Of a stretch of DNA of 64,000 nucleotides, positions 49,073 to 61,010 are shown one piece after another; the stretch's first letter is position 1; the number at the start of each line of letters is the position of its first letter. The position numbers were made by a program, and so were the translations under genes. Under the pieces are notes generated by a model. It saw only the letters and a list, made by a program, of their open reading frames with translations, was not told the origin of the DNA and ran no database searches. The stretch is from Vibrio penaeicida (GTDB lineage Bacteria; Pseudomonadota; Gammaproteobacteria; Enterobacterales; Vibrionaceae), in NCBI RefSeq assembly GCF_002933855.1, contig NZ_BFAQ01000005.1:38011-102010 (forward strand), written 5' to 3'.

Positions 49073-49330
49073 TTATTTATCTCTGTCTTGTTTTTGGTGT
49101 GGTGGAACGGGGTCATATCCCCCATCGCTCAAAGGATGGCATTTTAATAGACGTTTGCCTGATAACCAACACCCTTTTACAAAACCGTGAGCTTTCAACG
49201 CTTCAATCGCATATTGAGAACAGGTTGGTGTAAAACGACACCGTGGTCCGATTAACGGACTAATCACCCACTGGTAGATTTTTATCAGACCAATGGCTAA
49301 CCACGAGAGGGGCGAGAAAGGCGATGCCAT
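49073..49330 (-). CDS. yidD: Membrane protein insertion efficiency factor YidD
   Basis: This 85-aa protein has the conserved cysteine-rich core ([24 protein letters not shown]) and an amphipathic N-terminus. It overlaps the 3' end of rnpA by 34 bases and ends two bases before yidC. Confidence 0.95.
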   Translation of the reverse strand: MASPFSPLSWLAIGLIKIYQWVISPLIGPRCRFTPTCSQYAIEALKAHGFVKGCWLSGKRLLKCHPLSDGGYDPVPPHQKQDRDK

Positions 49331-49653
49331 AACTTATCGAAGAGCTTGAATATTTCCTCATTGCTTAAATCTTGAGCGCTTTTCTTCGCAATCACAACAA
49401 AATCTTTGCTTGGTAGCTGATGTTGTGACAGGCGGAAGCTTTCTCTAGCCAGACGTTTGAAACGATTACGACCGACGGCAGTTTTAATCTGCTTTTTAGG
49501 GACAGCTAAGCCTAAGCGAGGATGTGAAAGAGAATTCTTTCGGGCAATGATGGTGAAATGAGGTGAGCCTGCTCGATGAGCTTGCTGGAAGACATTTTGA
49601 TAATGCTCGGGAGTTAACAAACGTAACTCCCGATTAAACGCGTACTTGCTCAA
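49297..49653 (-). CDS. rnpA: Ribonuclease P protein component
   Basis: This 118-aa protein contains the RNR motif region ([22 protein letters not shown]). It starts at a TTG codon (TTG AGC AAG), directly downstream of rpmH. It binds the RNase P RNA to mature tRNA 5' ends. Confidence 0.96.
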   Translation of the reverse strand: MSKYAFNRELRLLTPEHYQNVFQQAHRAGSPHFTIIARKNSLSHPRLGLAVPKKQIKTAVGRNRFKRLARESFRLSQHQLPSKDFVVIAKKSAQDLSNEEIFKLFDKLWHRLSRPSRG

Positions 49654-49665
49654 AATAATTAAATA

Positions 49666-49803
49666 TTATTTTGAAAGGCGCGCACGGCCTTTTGCACGAC
49701 GTGCATTAATTACTTTACGACCGTTCTTAGTTGCCATGCGAGCACGGAAACCGTGAGAACGCTTGCGCTTCAGAACTGAAGGTTGAAAAGTGCGTTTAGA
49801 CAT
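49666..49803 (-). CDS. rpmH: Ribosomal protein L34 (bL34), 45 aa
   Basis: The short basic protein, starting [20 protein letters not shown], is unmistakable L34. It precedes rnpA in the usual rpmH-rnpA-yidD-yidC-mnmE cluster. Confidence 0.97.
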   Translation of the reverse strand: MSKRTFQPSVLKRKRSHGFRARMATKNGRKVINARRAKGRARLSK

Positions 49804-50022
49804 TGTTATTACCTTTACTGATCAGTAGTTTTTAGGTTTATGTTAAACCCGGCGTGGGACTTAACTTCACTCTGGCTCTTTATTAGAAAGCCTGAGCAAA
49901 ATCCGACGCCTCTCAACAAAGAGGCGGAATTGTAATCACTGACTCATTAAGAGTCAATCATTGGTCTAACGAAAATTCCGGTCGACGAATTATACGGATT
50001 GTCAGTTAAATCTCAAGGATCC
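49804..50022. promoter_or_regulatory. rpmH promoter region and ABC-operon 3' end
   Basis: Two stem-loops are seen: GCCTCT / AGAGGC near 49905-49923 and GACTC / GAGTC near 49941-49955. One of these probably terminates the ABC-transporter transcript. The rpmH promoter should lie between them and the L34 start; its -35/-10 was not assigned. Confidence 0.45.
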
Positions 50023-50760
50023 TTATTCGATCCCCACCTGGCGAAGAAATTTTTGCAGTTTTGGATCCTGTGGATTACCAAAAATATCTTGTGGAGAACC
50101 TTGTTCCACAATGTGTCCATCTGCCATGAAGATCACGCGGTCTGCGACTTCTCTGGCAAATTGCATCTCGTGTGTCACGACAAGCATGGTCTGTTTTTTC
50201 GCGGCGAGCGATTTCATTAAACTGAGCACTTCACCAACCCATTCAGGATCCAGCGCTGAAGTGGGTTCATCAAACAACAGAAGTTCTGGCTGAAATGCCA
50301 TTGCACGGCCAATGCCCACTCGTTGCTGCTGACCGCCTGAAAGCGCGGCAGGGTAGCTATCCCCTTTATCACCCAAGCCAATGTCGTCTAGAATCGCTTG
50401 AGCGCGCTCTAATGCCTGATCTTTCTTCCAACCACGGACAGTGATCAAGCCTTCAGCAATATTTTTCCGTGCTGTCATATGAGCAAAGAGTGCATAGCTT
50501 TGAAAAACAAAACCGGTTTTGCGACGCAGCGCCAGAACATCCGATTTGGTGTGCTTTTCTGCATCGACAGTGATGTCATCAATGGAGATCACACCTTTGT
50601 TGGCTTGCTCTAGAAAATTTACGCAACGCAGCAGTGTGGATTTTCCGGTGCCACTTGAACCAATGATAACGATGATTTCGCCTTGCTGGATCTCGATATC
50701 AATGCCTTTCAATACTTCAGTATCGCCGAAGCTTTTATGAATATTGTCGAGTTTTATCAT
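50023..50760 (-). CDS. Polar amino-acid ABC transporter, ATP-binding protein
   Basis: This 245-aa protein has Walker [11 protein letters not shown]-loop, signature [15 protein letters not shown], Walker [15 protein letters not shown] and the switch His (VVTHEM). It resembles GlnQ/TcyN-type ATPases. Its start overlaps the permease stop by four bases. Confidence 0.95.
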   Translation of the reverse strand: MIKLDNIHKSFGDTEVLKGIDIEIQQGEIIVIIGSSGTGKSTLLRCVNFLEQANKGVISIDDITVDAEKHTKSDVLALRRKTGFVFQSYALFAHMTARKNIAEGLITVRGWKKDQALERAQAILDDIGLGDKGDSYPAALSGGQQQRVGIGRAMAFQPELLLFDEPTSALDPEWVGEVLSLMKSLAAKKQTMLVVTHEMQFAREVADRVIFMADGHIVEQGSPQDIFGNPQDPKLQKFLRQVGIE

Positions 50761-51428
50761 CGTACGTATGCCTTATTGAGCTTTGCTTCTGCCCAAATTT
50801 GAACTCGGGTCAGAATTAAGACCACACCCCAGTAAATCAGTGCAACCGCTAAAAACGCTTCAAAGAATCGGAAACTGGACGACGCTTCCATTTGTGCTTT
50901 CGCCATGATTTCGGCGACACCTAGCGTAAAGGCCAGCGACGTCGATTTGATCATATCGATGAAATAATTCATCAATGACGGAAGAGCAACGCGGGTTGCC
51001 TGAGGCAAAATAATGCGTCTCATGGCTTGGCTGGTGGTCATACCTACAGATAAGCTGGCTTCCATCTGGCTTCTGTCGACGCCAATAATCGCAGCACGAA
51101 TACTTTCCGCCATGTAAGCAGCAAAGTGCAGGGTCAAGCCGATAACTGCCGCACTAAACGCATCCAACCCCACCATGAACGGAAAGATCTGAGGCAATCC
51201 GTAATACAGTAAGAAAAGTTGAACGAGCAGCGGTGTTCCTCGGAAAAAGCTGATGTATAGCTGGCTAAGCTGATCCAGTACTGGCACTTTAAACACACGG
51301 ATATTGGCAAGAATAACCGACAGTATCAAAGAAAACAGCAGTCCCCAGGTGGCCATAGACATGGTGGTGCCGAGATACTTCAGCAGTATCGGCATCAATT
51401 CCATCATGTAGTTAAAGTCGAAACCCAT
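50757..51428 (-). CDS. Polar amino-acid ABC transporter permease
   Basis: This 223-aa membrane protein has the EAA loop ([35 protein letters not shown]) and the HisM/GlnP/TcyL-type layout. It pairs with the ATPase downstream and the solute-binding protein upstream. Confidence 0.95.
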   Translation of the reverse strand: MGFDFNYMMELMPILLKYLGTTMSMATWGLLFSLILSVILANIRVFKVPVLDQLSQLYISFFRGTPLLVQLFLLYYGLPQIFPFMVGLDAFSAAVIGLTLHFAAYMAESIRAAIIGVDRSQMEASLSVGMTTSQAMRRIILPQATRVALPSLMNYFIDMIKSTSLAFTLGVAEIMAKAQMEASSSFRFFEAFLAVALIYWGVVLILTRVQIWAEAKLNKAYVR

Positions 51429-51470
51429 ATGATTACCTGTACTTAAAATTCGGATGTAGCAGAGACAAGA

Positions 51471-51496
51471 AAAGGCGGAACCGTAATTCCACCTTT
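51471..51496 (-). terminator. Intra-operon hairpin between binding-protein and permease genes
   Basis: A 10-bp stem with one mismatch (AAAGGTGGAA / TTCCGCCTTT on the minus strand) is followed by TCTTG. Such partial terminators usually give more binding protein than membrane components. Confidence 0.65.
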
Positions 51497-51520
51497 ATCC
51501 TTGTGTATTGTGCTTTTTGA

Positions 51521-52276
51521 TTATTGAGTGATGTCGTCGCCGAACCACTTAGTTGAAATTTCTTTTAGTGTGCCATCTTCACGCATCGATTTCAGTGCCG
51601 CATTAACTTCTTTCTGAAGCTTACGACCCGCTTCGTTATCAACGAATGGCCATGCGTTTTGAATGGTTTCGAATGGCTGACCTGCAAGCTCAAGAGGAAG
51701 ACCCGTCTTCTTAATCAGCTCTAGTGCAGATAAACGGTCCATGATGAACGCGTCAGCACGACCAAGTGCAACATCGTGTTCAATACCTGTGTCGTAGGTT
51801 TTGATGTTGATTTTGTTGTCTTTATCGTAATCGCGTAGCAGTTGCTCAAAGTTCGAACCTAGGTTAACTGCAACTGTTTTACCTGCAAGATCAGCGATGC
51901 CTTTAATCTCATCGTTGCCTTTACGAACCGTAATTTGTGCACCGTCTACTACGTATGGGTCAGCAAAAAGGTATTTTGCTTTACGCACATCCGTCATAGT
52001 GATTTGGTTAGAGATGGTGTCGATACGACCCGTTTCTAAAAGACCAAATAACCCCGAGAAATTTGCCGTTACGTATTCAACATTATAATCGTTACGTTTG
52101 CCGATTTCGTCCCACAGGTCGACTTCAAAACCTTGAAGCACATCTTTTTCCACAAACGTGAATGGGAAGTAGCGGCCAGACATTCCAACTTTCACGTCTG
52201 TTGCAGCATGAACAGTTTGTGCGAAAGAAGCAGTTAGGGCGAGAGCAGCAAGAGCGGACTTAATCCAGTATTTCAT
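51521..52276 (-). CDS. Periplasmic amino-acid-binding protein (cystine/polar amino-acid type)
   Basis: This 251-aa protein has signal peptide MKYWIKSALAALALTASFAQTVHA and an SBP_bac_3 domain (DVKVGMSGRYFPFTFVEKDVLQGFEVDLWDEIG; DRLSALELIKKTGLPLELAG). AGGAT precedes the ATG. It is the first gene of a three-gene ABC operon next to dnaA. The substrate is not certain; cystine-like transporters are the closest by appearance. Confidence 0.92.
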   Translation of the reverse strand: MKYWIKSALAALALTASFAQTVHAATDVKVGMSGRYFPFTFVEKDVLQGFEVDLWDEIGKRNDYNVEYVTANFSGLFGLLETGRIDTISNQITMTDVRKAKYLFADPYVVDGAQITVRKGNDEIKGIADLAGKTVAVNLGSNFEQLLRDYDKDNKINIKTYDTGIEHDVALGRADAFIMDRLSALELIKKTGLPLELAGQPFETIQNAWPFVDNEAGRKLQKEVNAALKSMREDGTLKEISTKWFGDDITQ

Positions 52277-52609
52277 TCGTTATATCCTCATTATTATGGA
52301 GGGGAATATTACTGTTAATTGTATTATTAGTGAAAATAACGAGTTGTTATTACAAATAACCAACTATCTTAAAAGAAACGACTTGTTAACATTTGATCTT
52401 GGGGATAAACCGTTATTGATCCACTAATTGTGGGTGATCATGTGGGTAATATTGGGGAAAAGTGTGTGGATCACTCGAATTGAGGATGAAAAATTGTGAA
52501 TAACTTAGATCTTATTCACTGGATCTGCGATCATTTACTAGCGATCTCGCCAACAGAGCGCTAGAATTACCAACCTTTTCCAAATAACGATTACAAGAGT
52601 GAGGGCAAC
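52277..52609. promoter_or_regulatory. dnaA promoter region with DnaA box and GATC cluster
   Basis: This intergenic region of 333 bases between divergent genes holds an inverted DnaA box TGTGAATAA near 52495-52503, several TGTGG(G/A)T-type weaker boxes near 52428-52470, and about seven GATC sites. It suggests DnaA autorepression and SeqA/Dam timing of dnaA. The left part is the promoter of the binding-protein gene. Confidence 0.7.
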
Positions 52610-54010
52610 GTGTCATCTTCGCTTTGGTTGCAGTGTCTGCAACAGCTACAAGAAGAGCTACCAGCGACTGAATTTAGCATGTGGGTAAGACCGCTTCAGG
52701 CGGAGCTCAATGACAATACCCTGACTTTGTTCGCCCCTAACCGATTTGTGCTTGATTGGGTACGCGATAAGTACTTCGACAACATCAACCGCCTGCTTCT
52801 GCAATTTTGTGGGAATGATATTCCTAGCCTTCGTTTTGAAGTCGGCAGTCGCCCTGTTTCTGCCCCCGCACCTGCCGCTCGATCAAAAGCCGATGTCGCA
52901 GCAGAATCCTCTGCTCCTGCTCAGCTTCACGCGCGCAGACCTGTGCACAAAACATGGGAAAATGAAAATGAAGTGGTGGACATCAATCACCGCTCCAATG
53001 TCAATATTAAGCATAAATTCAATAACTTCGTTGAAGGTAAGTCGAACCAGTTAGGCTTGGCAGCGGCGCGTCAGGTGGCGGATAACCCTGGTGCAGCGTA
53101 TAACCCACTGTTTCTTTACGGTGGTACGGGCTTAGGTAAAACTCACTTGCTCCACGCAGTGGGTAACGCCATTGTGGATAACAAGCCCAATGCTAAAGTG
53201 GTGTATATGCACTCTGAACGTTTCGTTCAAGACATGGTAAAAGCGCTGCAAAACAATGCGATTGAAGAATTTAAACGTTACTACCGTAGCGTTGATGCGT
53301 TGCTAATAGATGACATTCAGTTTTTTGCTAACAAAGAGCGTTCTCAAGAAGAGTTCTTTCATACGTTCAACGCATTGTTAGAAGGCAATCAACAAATTAT
53401 TCTGACTTCCGACCGTTACCCTAAAGAAATCAATGGGGTAGAAGATCGATTGAAATCTCGTTTCGGCTGGGGTTTAACCGTTGCAATTGAGCCGCCGGAG
53501 TTAGAAACCCGTGTTGCTATTTTGATGAAGAAAGCGGAAGACCATCAAATTCACCTCGCCGATGAAGTTGCGTTCTTTATTGCGAAACGTTTACGCTCTA
53601 ATGTCCGTGAGCTGGAAGGTGCGCTAAACCGCGTGATTGCGAATGCCAATTTTACAGGTCGCCCTATCACCATCGATTTTGTTCGTGAAGCGCTGCGCGA
53701 TTTATTAGCATTGCAAGAAAAGCTGGTTACGATCGACAACATCCAAAAAACCGTCGCAGAATATTACAAGATTAAAGTCGCGGATTTGCTGTCTAAGCGC
53801 CGCTCACGCTCTGTTGCTCGTCCTCGTCAATTAGCAATGGCGCTATCCAAAGAGCTCACCAACCACAGCTTGCCTGAAATTGGGGATGCCTTTGGTGGTC
53901 GTGACCATACCACGGTGCTGCACGCCTGCCGTAAGATAGAGCAGCTTCGTGAAGAGAGTCATGATATAAAAGAGGACTATTCGAACCTAATTAGAACCTT
54001 ATCGTCATAA
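52610..54010 (+). CDS. dnaA: Chromosomal replication initiator DnaA
   Basis: 466 aa, starting at GTG with GAGGG upstream. Domain I is [26 protein letters not shown], domain III has Walker [17 protein letters not shown] and Walker [12 protein letters not shown], and the domain IV signature is [15 protein letters not shown]. It is about 20 kb from oriC here, separated by the heme locus and the mnmE-rpmH region. Confidence 0.98.
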   Translation: MSSSLWLQCLQQLQEELPATEFSMWVRPLQAELNDNTLTLFAPNRFVLDWVRDKYFDNINRLLLQFCGNDIPSLRFEVGSRPVSAPAPAARSKADVAAESSAPAQLHARRPVHKTWENENEVVDINHRSNVNIKHKFNNFVEGKSNQLGLAAARQVADNPGAAYNPLFLYGGTGLGKTHLLHAVGNAIVDNKPNAKVVYMHSERFVQDMVKALQNNAIEEFKRYYRSVDALLIDDIQFFANKERSQEEFFHTFNALLEGNQQIILTSDRYPKEINGVEDRLKSRFGWGLTVAIEPPELETRVAILMKKAEDHQIHLADEVAFFIAKRLRSNVRELEGALNRVIANANFTGRPITIDFVREALRDLLALQEKLVTIDNIQKTVAEYYKIKVADLLSKRRSRSVARPRQLAMALSKELTNHSLPEIGDAFGGRDHTTVLHACRKIEQLREESHDIKEDYSNLIRTLSS

Positions 54011-54025
54011 GGCAAAGAGATACCA

Positions 54026-55126
54026 ATGAAATTTACCATCGAACGCAGCCACCTGATCAAACCATTACAACAAGTTTCTGGCGCTCTGGGTGGACGCCCC
54101 ACATTACCTATTTTGGGTAATTTGCTTCTGAAAGTCGAAAACAACTTGCTTTCACTAACCGCCACCGACCTCGAAGTCGAGCTGGTGGCAAATGTGGCGT
54201 TGGAAGGCGATTTTGAAGCGGGCAGTACAACCGTTCCTTCTCGTAAATTTCTGGATATCTGTCGAGGATTGCCAGACGACGCGATCATCACCGTGGTGAT
54301 GGAAGCGGATCGTGTTCAAGTGCGCTCCGGTCGAAGCCGTTTTTCTCTTTCGACCCTGCCTGCGAGTGACTTCCCAAACATTGAAGATTGGCAAAGCGAA
54401 GCGGACATTACGCTTTCTCAGCAAGAGCTACGTAGCCTGATTGAAAAAACGCAGTTCTCGATGGCGAACCAAGATGTTCGTTACTACCTCAATGGTATGT
54501 TGTTTGAAATTGAAGGAACGACGCTTCGCTCCGTGGCAACAGACGGTCACCGTATGGCTGTTTCACAAACTCAGCTTGCAGCAGAACTAACGAATCAACA
54601 AATTATCTTGCCTCGCAAAGGTGTTCAAGAGCTCGTTAAGCTGTTGGATGCACCAGAAGCCGAGGTGACTTTGCAAATAGGCAATTCCAACTTACGTGCG
54701 GCTGTGAATAACTTCACTTTCACCTCTAAATTGGTGGATGGTCGATTCCCTGATTACCGCCGAGTGATGCCGCAAAGCAGTAATAAAACATTAGAAGCGC
54801 CATGTGATGAGTTAAAACACGCGTTTTCTCGCGCGGCAATTCTATCGAACGAAAAGTTCCGTGGTGTACGTGTGAATTTCATTGGTAATGAAATGCGTAT
54901 TACTGCCAACAACCCAGAACAAGAAGAAGCAGAAGAAGTACTTGATGTTTCTTTTGATGGTGACGACTTGGAAATCGGGTTTAATGTCAGCTATGTTTTG
55001 GATGTATTGAATACCCTTCGCTGCGATAAAGTGCGAATCTCAATGTCAGACGCGAATGCCAGCGCACTGATTGAGAATGCCGATGATGACAGCGCCATGT
55101 ATGTGGTGATGCCAATTCGCTTATAG
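54026..55126 (+). CDS. dnaN: DNA polymerase III beta subunit (sliding clamp)
   Basis: This 366-aa protein is three repeats of the clamp fold, and the C-terminal MYVVMPIRL is the standard end. It follows dnaA by 15 bases. Confidence 0.98.
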   Translation: MKFTIERSHLIKPLQQVSGALGGRPTLPILGNLLLKVENNLLSLTATDLEVELVANVALEGDFEAGSTTVPSRKFLDICRGLPDDAIITVVMEADRVQVRSGRSRFSLSTLPASDFPNIEDWQSEADITLSQQELRSLIEKTQFSMANQDVRYYLNGMLFEIEGTTLRSVATDGHRMAVSQTQLAAELTNQQIILPRKGVQELVKLLDAPEAEVTLQIGNSNLRAAVNNFTFTSKLVDGRFPDYRRVMPQSSNKTLEAPCDELKHAFSRAAILSNEKFRGVRVNFIGNEMRITANNPEQEEAEEVLDVSFDGDDLEIGFNVSYVLDVLNTLRCDKVRISMSDANASALIENADDDSAMYVVMPIRL

Positions 55127-55138
55127 TGGATTGGGTTT

Positions 55139-56218
55139 ATGCCACTCACCAGACTGATTGTTCAGACATTTCGTAATATTGAAGCCTGTGACGTTGAACT
55201 GTCACCAGGCTTTAATTTTCTTATTGGCCCTAACGGCAGTGGGAAAACCAGCATCATCGAAGCAATTTATTTGCTTGGTCATGGGCGTTCATTTAAAAGC
55301 TCTTTGACGGGAAGAGTTATCCAAAACGACTGTGATGAACTCTTCGTACATGGTCGTTTTTTGAACCAGGATCAATTTGAGCTGCCAATTGGCATTAATA
55401 AGCAGCGCGACGGCTCAACAGAGGTTAAAATAGGCGGTCAGTCTGGACAAAAGTTAGCGCAGTTAGCTCAGGTTTTACCTTTGCAATTGATTCATCCTGA
55501 AGGGTTTGAGTTGCTGACAGACGGTCCAAAATTTCGACGAGCATTTATCGATTGGGGTGTTTTCCATACAGAGTCACATTTTTATGATGCATGGGGAAGA
55601 TTCAAGCGGCTCAATAAGCAGCGAAATGCGTTACTGAAAACCGCCACCCATTACAAAGAACTCAGTTATTGGGATCAGCAAATGGCAACGCTGGCTGAAA
55701 ACATCAGTCAATGGCGACAAGAATACATTGAAAACATGAAGAAAGTGGCAGAAGAAATCTGTCGCACATTTTTGCCAGAATTTGATATCCAATTGAAGTA
55801 TTATCGAGGGTGGGACAAAGATACACCTTATCAGGATATCCTCGAAAACAACTTCGAACGTGATCAGTCACTTGGTTACACATTCAGTGGACCCAATAAA
55901 GCTGATTTGAAAATAAAAGTGAATGGAACGCCCGTTGAAGACGTTTTATCACGCGGTCAATTGAAACTCATGGTCTGTGCGCTGAGAGTCGCGCAAGGGC
56001 AGCATTTGACTCAAATGACAGGAAAGCAGTGTATCTACCTGATAGATGATTTTGCTTCTGAATTAGATAGCCAACGTCGACAGCGTCTTGCAGACTGCTT
56101 GAAAGCGACGGGGGCACAAGTATTTGTAAGCTCTATTACTGAGAGCCAAGTCGTTGATATGCTCGACGATAATGGCAAAATGTTTCATGTGGAACATGGC
56201 AAAATAGAGCAAGGATAA
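55139..56218 (+). CDS. recF: DNA repair protein RecF
   Basis: This 359-aa SMC-like ATPase has Walker [10 protein letters not shown], signature [14 protein letters not shown], and Walker [13 protein letters not shown]. It promotes RecA loading at gaps. The 3' end contains a parS-like sequence. Confidence 0.97.
   Translation: MPLTRLIVQTFRNIEACDVELSPGFNFLIGPNGSGKTSIIEAIYLLGHGRSFKSSLTGRVIQNDCDELFVHGRFLNQDQFELPIGINKQRDGSTEVKIGGQSGQKLAQLAQVLPLQLIHPEGFELLTDGPKFRRAFIDWGVFHTESHFYDAWGRFKRLNKQRNALLKTATHYKELSYWDQQMATLAENISQWRQEYIENMKKVAEEICRTFLPEFDIQLKYYRGWDKDTPYQDILENNFERDQSLGYTFSGPNKADLKIKVNGTPVEDVLSRGQLKLMVCALRVAQGQHLTQMTGKQCIYLIDDFASELDSQRRQRLADCLKATGAQVFVSSITESQVVDMLDDNGKMFHVEHGKIEQG
56181..56196. 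promoter_or_regulatory. parS-like site inside recF
   Basis: TGTTTCATGTGGAACA matches the bacterial parS consensus TGTTTCACGTGAAACA at 14 of 16 positions and is close to palindromic. It encodes Met-Phe-His-Val-Glu-His near the RecF C-terminus. Chromosomal ParB sites usually lie within tens of kb of oriC, as here (about 24 kb). Confidence 0.6.
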
Positions 56219-56229
56219 AAAGAGAGTAA

Positions 56230-58650
<2,421 letters not shown>

Positions 58651-58781
58651 ATTACTTGGTGCTTAGCCCTTTCGATTCATTTCTTCGTCAGAGGTGCTCA
58701 CATACGCTTGTATGCTCCGCGTCTCTTCCTTGAACTGAAGCGAAATTGCGTTGCCCCACGAAATCCAATTTAATAGATAGA
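58651..58781. other. Spacer after gyrB with a short hairpin
   Basis: This gap contains GTGCTCACATACGCTTGTATGCTCCG-like sequence (58695-58720), with a CATAC / GTATG stem flanked by GAGGT and GTCTC. Its look is that of a small dispersed intergenic element of Vibrionaceae. No coding signal is seen. Confidence 0.35.
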
Positions 58782-58808
58782 AGATCGCTTTATTAGGCGG
58801 TCTTTTTT
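58782..58808 (+). terminator. gyrB terminator
   Basis: A stem AGATCGC / GCGGTCT (one G-U pair) is followed by TTTTTT. Confidence 0.85.
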
Positions 58809-58860
58809 CTGTTCTAACTCAATGAAAAATAATGTTTTTAAAATTATTTTTGTTTTTTCT

Positions 58861-58889
58861 CTTGAAAGATTACGCCACTATCCACATAT
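58861..58889 (+). promoter_or_regulatory. Sigma-32-like heat-shock promoter of the small heat-shock gene
   Basis: CTTGAAA (58861-58867), 14 bases, then CCACATAT (58882-58889) fits the sigma-32 pattern CTTGAA / CCCCATNT with one or two mismatches. It leads into a 5' leader of about 210 bases. Confidence 0.7.
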
Positions 58890-59053
58890 CTAGTTTTGAG
58901 AGAACGCCGTAAGGGTCTCTTAAAACGCTTGTCCAGTTTGTGTCTCGCCTAAAGGGCTAAAGAGAGCAAACAAATAAGGAAAGCACACAATTTAACTTTT
59001 GTTAGCGACCATGTCCCAGTGCAACCAATGCCAGTGGAATGGTAAGACTGACT

Positions 59054-59103
59054 CCTTGGCACCGAATTAAAATTGCCAAGGCTATTGCTTATCATAAGGA
59101 TAG
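59054..59103 (+). promoter_or_regulatory. ROSE-type RNA thermometer in the small heat-shock gene leader
   Basis: Two consecutive hairpins are seen. The first is CCTTGGCA / TGCCAAGG (59054-59081), a perfect 8-bp stem. In the second, CTATTGCT (59082-59089) pairs with AGGATAG (59097-59103) with the G of the TTGCT motif bulged, which buries the Shine-Dalgarno AGGA. The UUGCU-AGGA pairing is the ROSE signature. Confidence 0.82.
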
Positions 59104-59107
59104 TATT

Positions 59108-59542
59108 ATGCGTAATGTAGATTTCACTCCCCTATACCGTAACGCCATTGGTTTTGACCGTTTGTTGAACCTGATGGAAACCAATAATGCCAAGAACTCT
59201 TCTGGCGGCTACCCTCCATATAACATTGAGCAAAAAGATGAAAATAACTACCGCATTACTATGGCGGTGGCAGGTTTTGCTGATGAGCACTTAGACATCA
59301 CTCAGAAAGAAAACATGCTGATTGTGCGTGGTGAACGTCAAGCCGAAGAAGGGAAAAATTACGTTTATCAAGGCATTGCTGAGCGTGACTTTGAACGTAA
59401 ATTCCAGTTAGCTGATTATGTGAAAGTGGTTGGCGCAACCATGGAAAATGGTTTACTGCACGTCGACTTAGAGCGCGAAATCCCTGAAGCGATGAAGCCT
59501 CGTAAGATTGCCATCAACGGCAAAAATATCATCGAAAGCTAA
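59108..59542 (+). CDS. ibpA: Small heat-shock protein (IbpA/Hsp20 family)
   Basis: The protein is 144 aa from the ATG at 59108 ([19 protein letters not shown]). The open frame starts earlier, but that would place the leader hairpins in the coding region. It has an alpha-crystallin domain ([40 protein letters not shown] ... [36 protein letters not shown]) with the GLL motif for oligomer contact. It holds unfolded proteins during heat stress. It is preceded by a sigma-32-like promoter and a ROSE thermometer. Confidence 0.95.
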   Translation: MRNVDFTPLYRNAIGFDRLLNLMETNNAKNSSGGYPPYNIEQKDENNYRITMAVAGFADEHLDITQKENMLIVRGERQAEEGKNYVYQGIAERDFERKFQLADYVKVVGATMENGLLHVDLEREIPEAMKPRKIAINGKNIIES

Positions 59543-59563
59543 GCTGTTAATCTTTAAATAGTA

Positions 59564-59587
59564 AAACGCCCTCATCTGCGGGCGTTT
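59564..59587. terminator. Terminator after the small heat-shock gene
   Basis: A stem AAACGCCC / GGGCGTTT with an 8-base loop lies 22 bases after the stop. Confidence 0.85.
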
Positions 59588-59824
59588 CTAGATTTAGACA
59601 CAAAGGATCGAATCGAATAATGTAAAAAATGTAGGTTTGGATAAGTTTTCCCATGGGAAAATAGAAATATGTGCTAAATATTTCTATTAATCTAAGAAAT
59701 GTGTCAATACTTAACAGTATAGGCTTTGAACAGAATTTTCGTTGAGAATTCACTATTAGTATATGATAAACTCCTGCTCTAACTTTGAACTAGCAGTCTC
59801 AATCTCAAAGTGTAAGGAAGGCAA
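59588..59824. other. Intergenic region upstream of the Wzz-like gene
   Basis: This AT-rich stretch of about 240 bases contains the promoter of the Wzz-like gene, probably near TTGAGAATTCACTATTAGTATATGATAA (about 59741-59768). I see no gene or strong operator in it. Confidence 0.4.
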
Positions 59825-60976
59825 GTGCACAATTCAATAATGAGTAAACAAGATACCCAGATGACCAACAATTACCAACAAAATGACGAGATTGACTTAC
59901 GTGAGTTGTTTCAATCTATTTGGGCTGGAAAGTGGATTGTGTTTATCTCGACGATTACTGTTACTACGGTAGCATTAGTGTATGCAGTATTTGCACAAGA
60001 ATGGTGGACTTCAAAAGCTAAAGTAGCACTTCCTCAGCTATACAACTTAGCTGAATACGAGAAGCAAGTCAGTCAATTTCAACCTATTTTTGATATTTAT
60101 CAGGAGGATGGAACAGTATTAGTGAGTGATAAATTAGACACATTGACCGATCCTGAGATATTATTCGCGCAATTCATACAGGCATTTAACTCTTCTAACA
60201 ATAAAAAGATATTTTTGTCCTCAAACCCAGAGTTTGTTGATTATCTGAAACAATATAATACAGATGAAGATAAAGAATACTTGGAACATTTTTATTCTCT
60301 GTGGTTCCAGAATATTTGGGCAGTGAAGGATAGTAAAAAGGATGACGAGCAGGTTTATGAGTTGAGCTTTACTGCCAAAACTCAGGAAAGTAGTGCACGT
60401 AACTTGCGAGATTACGTTCAATTTATAAAACTAAAAGCCCATGAATCTGCTTTGCGAAACTTACAGTCGATAATTGAGGCAAAACAAGATGAGCTTAATT
60501 TACAAAAAAGAATCTTGGTTGCTCAGGCTGAATCTCGTTTGGAAGTTGAAATTCAAAGTGCCGAGTATGCATTAAGGATGGCAATTGCTGCAAATGTTAC
60601 TTCTCCTATTCAAACTAATAATGATAAAGAACGATTCCATATCGACTTAGGAGTTAATGCATTGAGAGAGAAAGTTGAGGTTTTGCGTTCTATCAAAAAT
60701 TTGAGTGTTTTCGAGCCAAGACTTAGACAGGTTCAAGCTAAACTTGACTTGTTAGGTAAGCTAGAAATAAATAATGACATTCAGTTTGATAATTTTCGGT
60801 TACTGGATGATATAACTAAACCTAACACCAGAGATGAGCCCAAGCGAACTTTGATTTTGTTACTCGGTCTTATCTTGGGCTTTATTATAGGTGTAAGTAT
60901 TGTTCTACTACGAGCGGCATTTAAACAGCCTCAGATTTTGAATGTAGTTTCTCGCGACCCAAGCCAGCAGAGCTAA
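59825..60976 (+). CDS. Wzz-type polysaccharide chain-length determinant
   Basis: 383 aa. A GTG at 59825 has AAGGAAGG four to five bases upstream, so it is preferred over the ATG at 59840. It has the N-terminal Wzz domain with a membrane helix (EIDLRELFQSIWAGKWIVFISTITVTTVALVYAVF), a long periplasmic coiled-coil region (about 200-300), and a C-terminal helix (RTLILLLGLILGFIIGVSIVLLRAAF). It sets O-antigen or capsule chain length. No other polysaccharide genes are nearby in this window. Confidence 0.88.
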   Translation: MHNSIMSKQDTQMTNNYQQNDEIDLRELFQSIWAGKWIVFISTITVTTVALVYAVFAQEWWTSKAKVALPQLYNLAEYEKQVSQFQPIFDIYQEDGTVLVSDKLDTLTDPEILFAQFIQAFNSSNNKKIFLSSNPEFVDYLKQYNTDEDKEYLEHFYSLWFQNIWAVKDSKKDDEQVYELSFTAKTQESSARNLRDYVQFIKLKAHESALRNLQSIIEAKQDELNLQKRILVAQAESRLEVEIQSAEYALRMAIAANVTSPIQTNNDKERFHIDLGVNALREKVEVLRSIKNLSVFEPRLRQVQAKLDLLGKLEINNDIQFDNFRLLDDITKPNTRDEPKRTLILLLGLILGFIIGVSIVLLRAAFKQPQILNVVSRDPSQQS

Positions 60977-61010
60977 ATTACTGGCTTCTTACTTCCTATG
61001 CTGAGAAAGC

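Noticed and set aside
49666..49803. Possible frameshift in rpmH
   Set aside because: Rechecking the coordinates against the rnpA start restored one continuous 45-codon L34 frame.
59039..59107. N-terminal extension of the small heat-shock protein
   Set aside because: It would translate through the thermometer hairpins; the conserved protein starts at MRNVDFTP.
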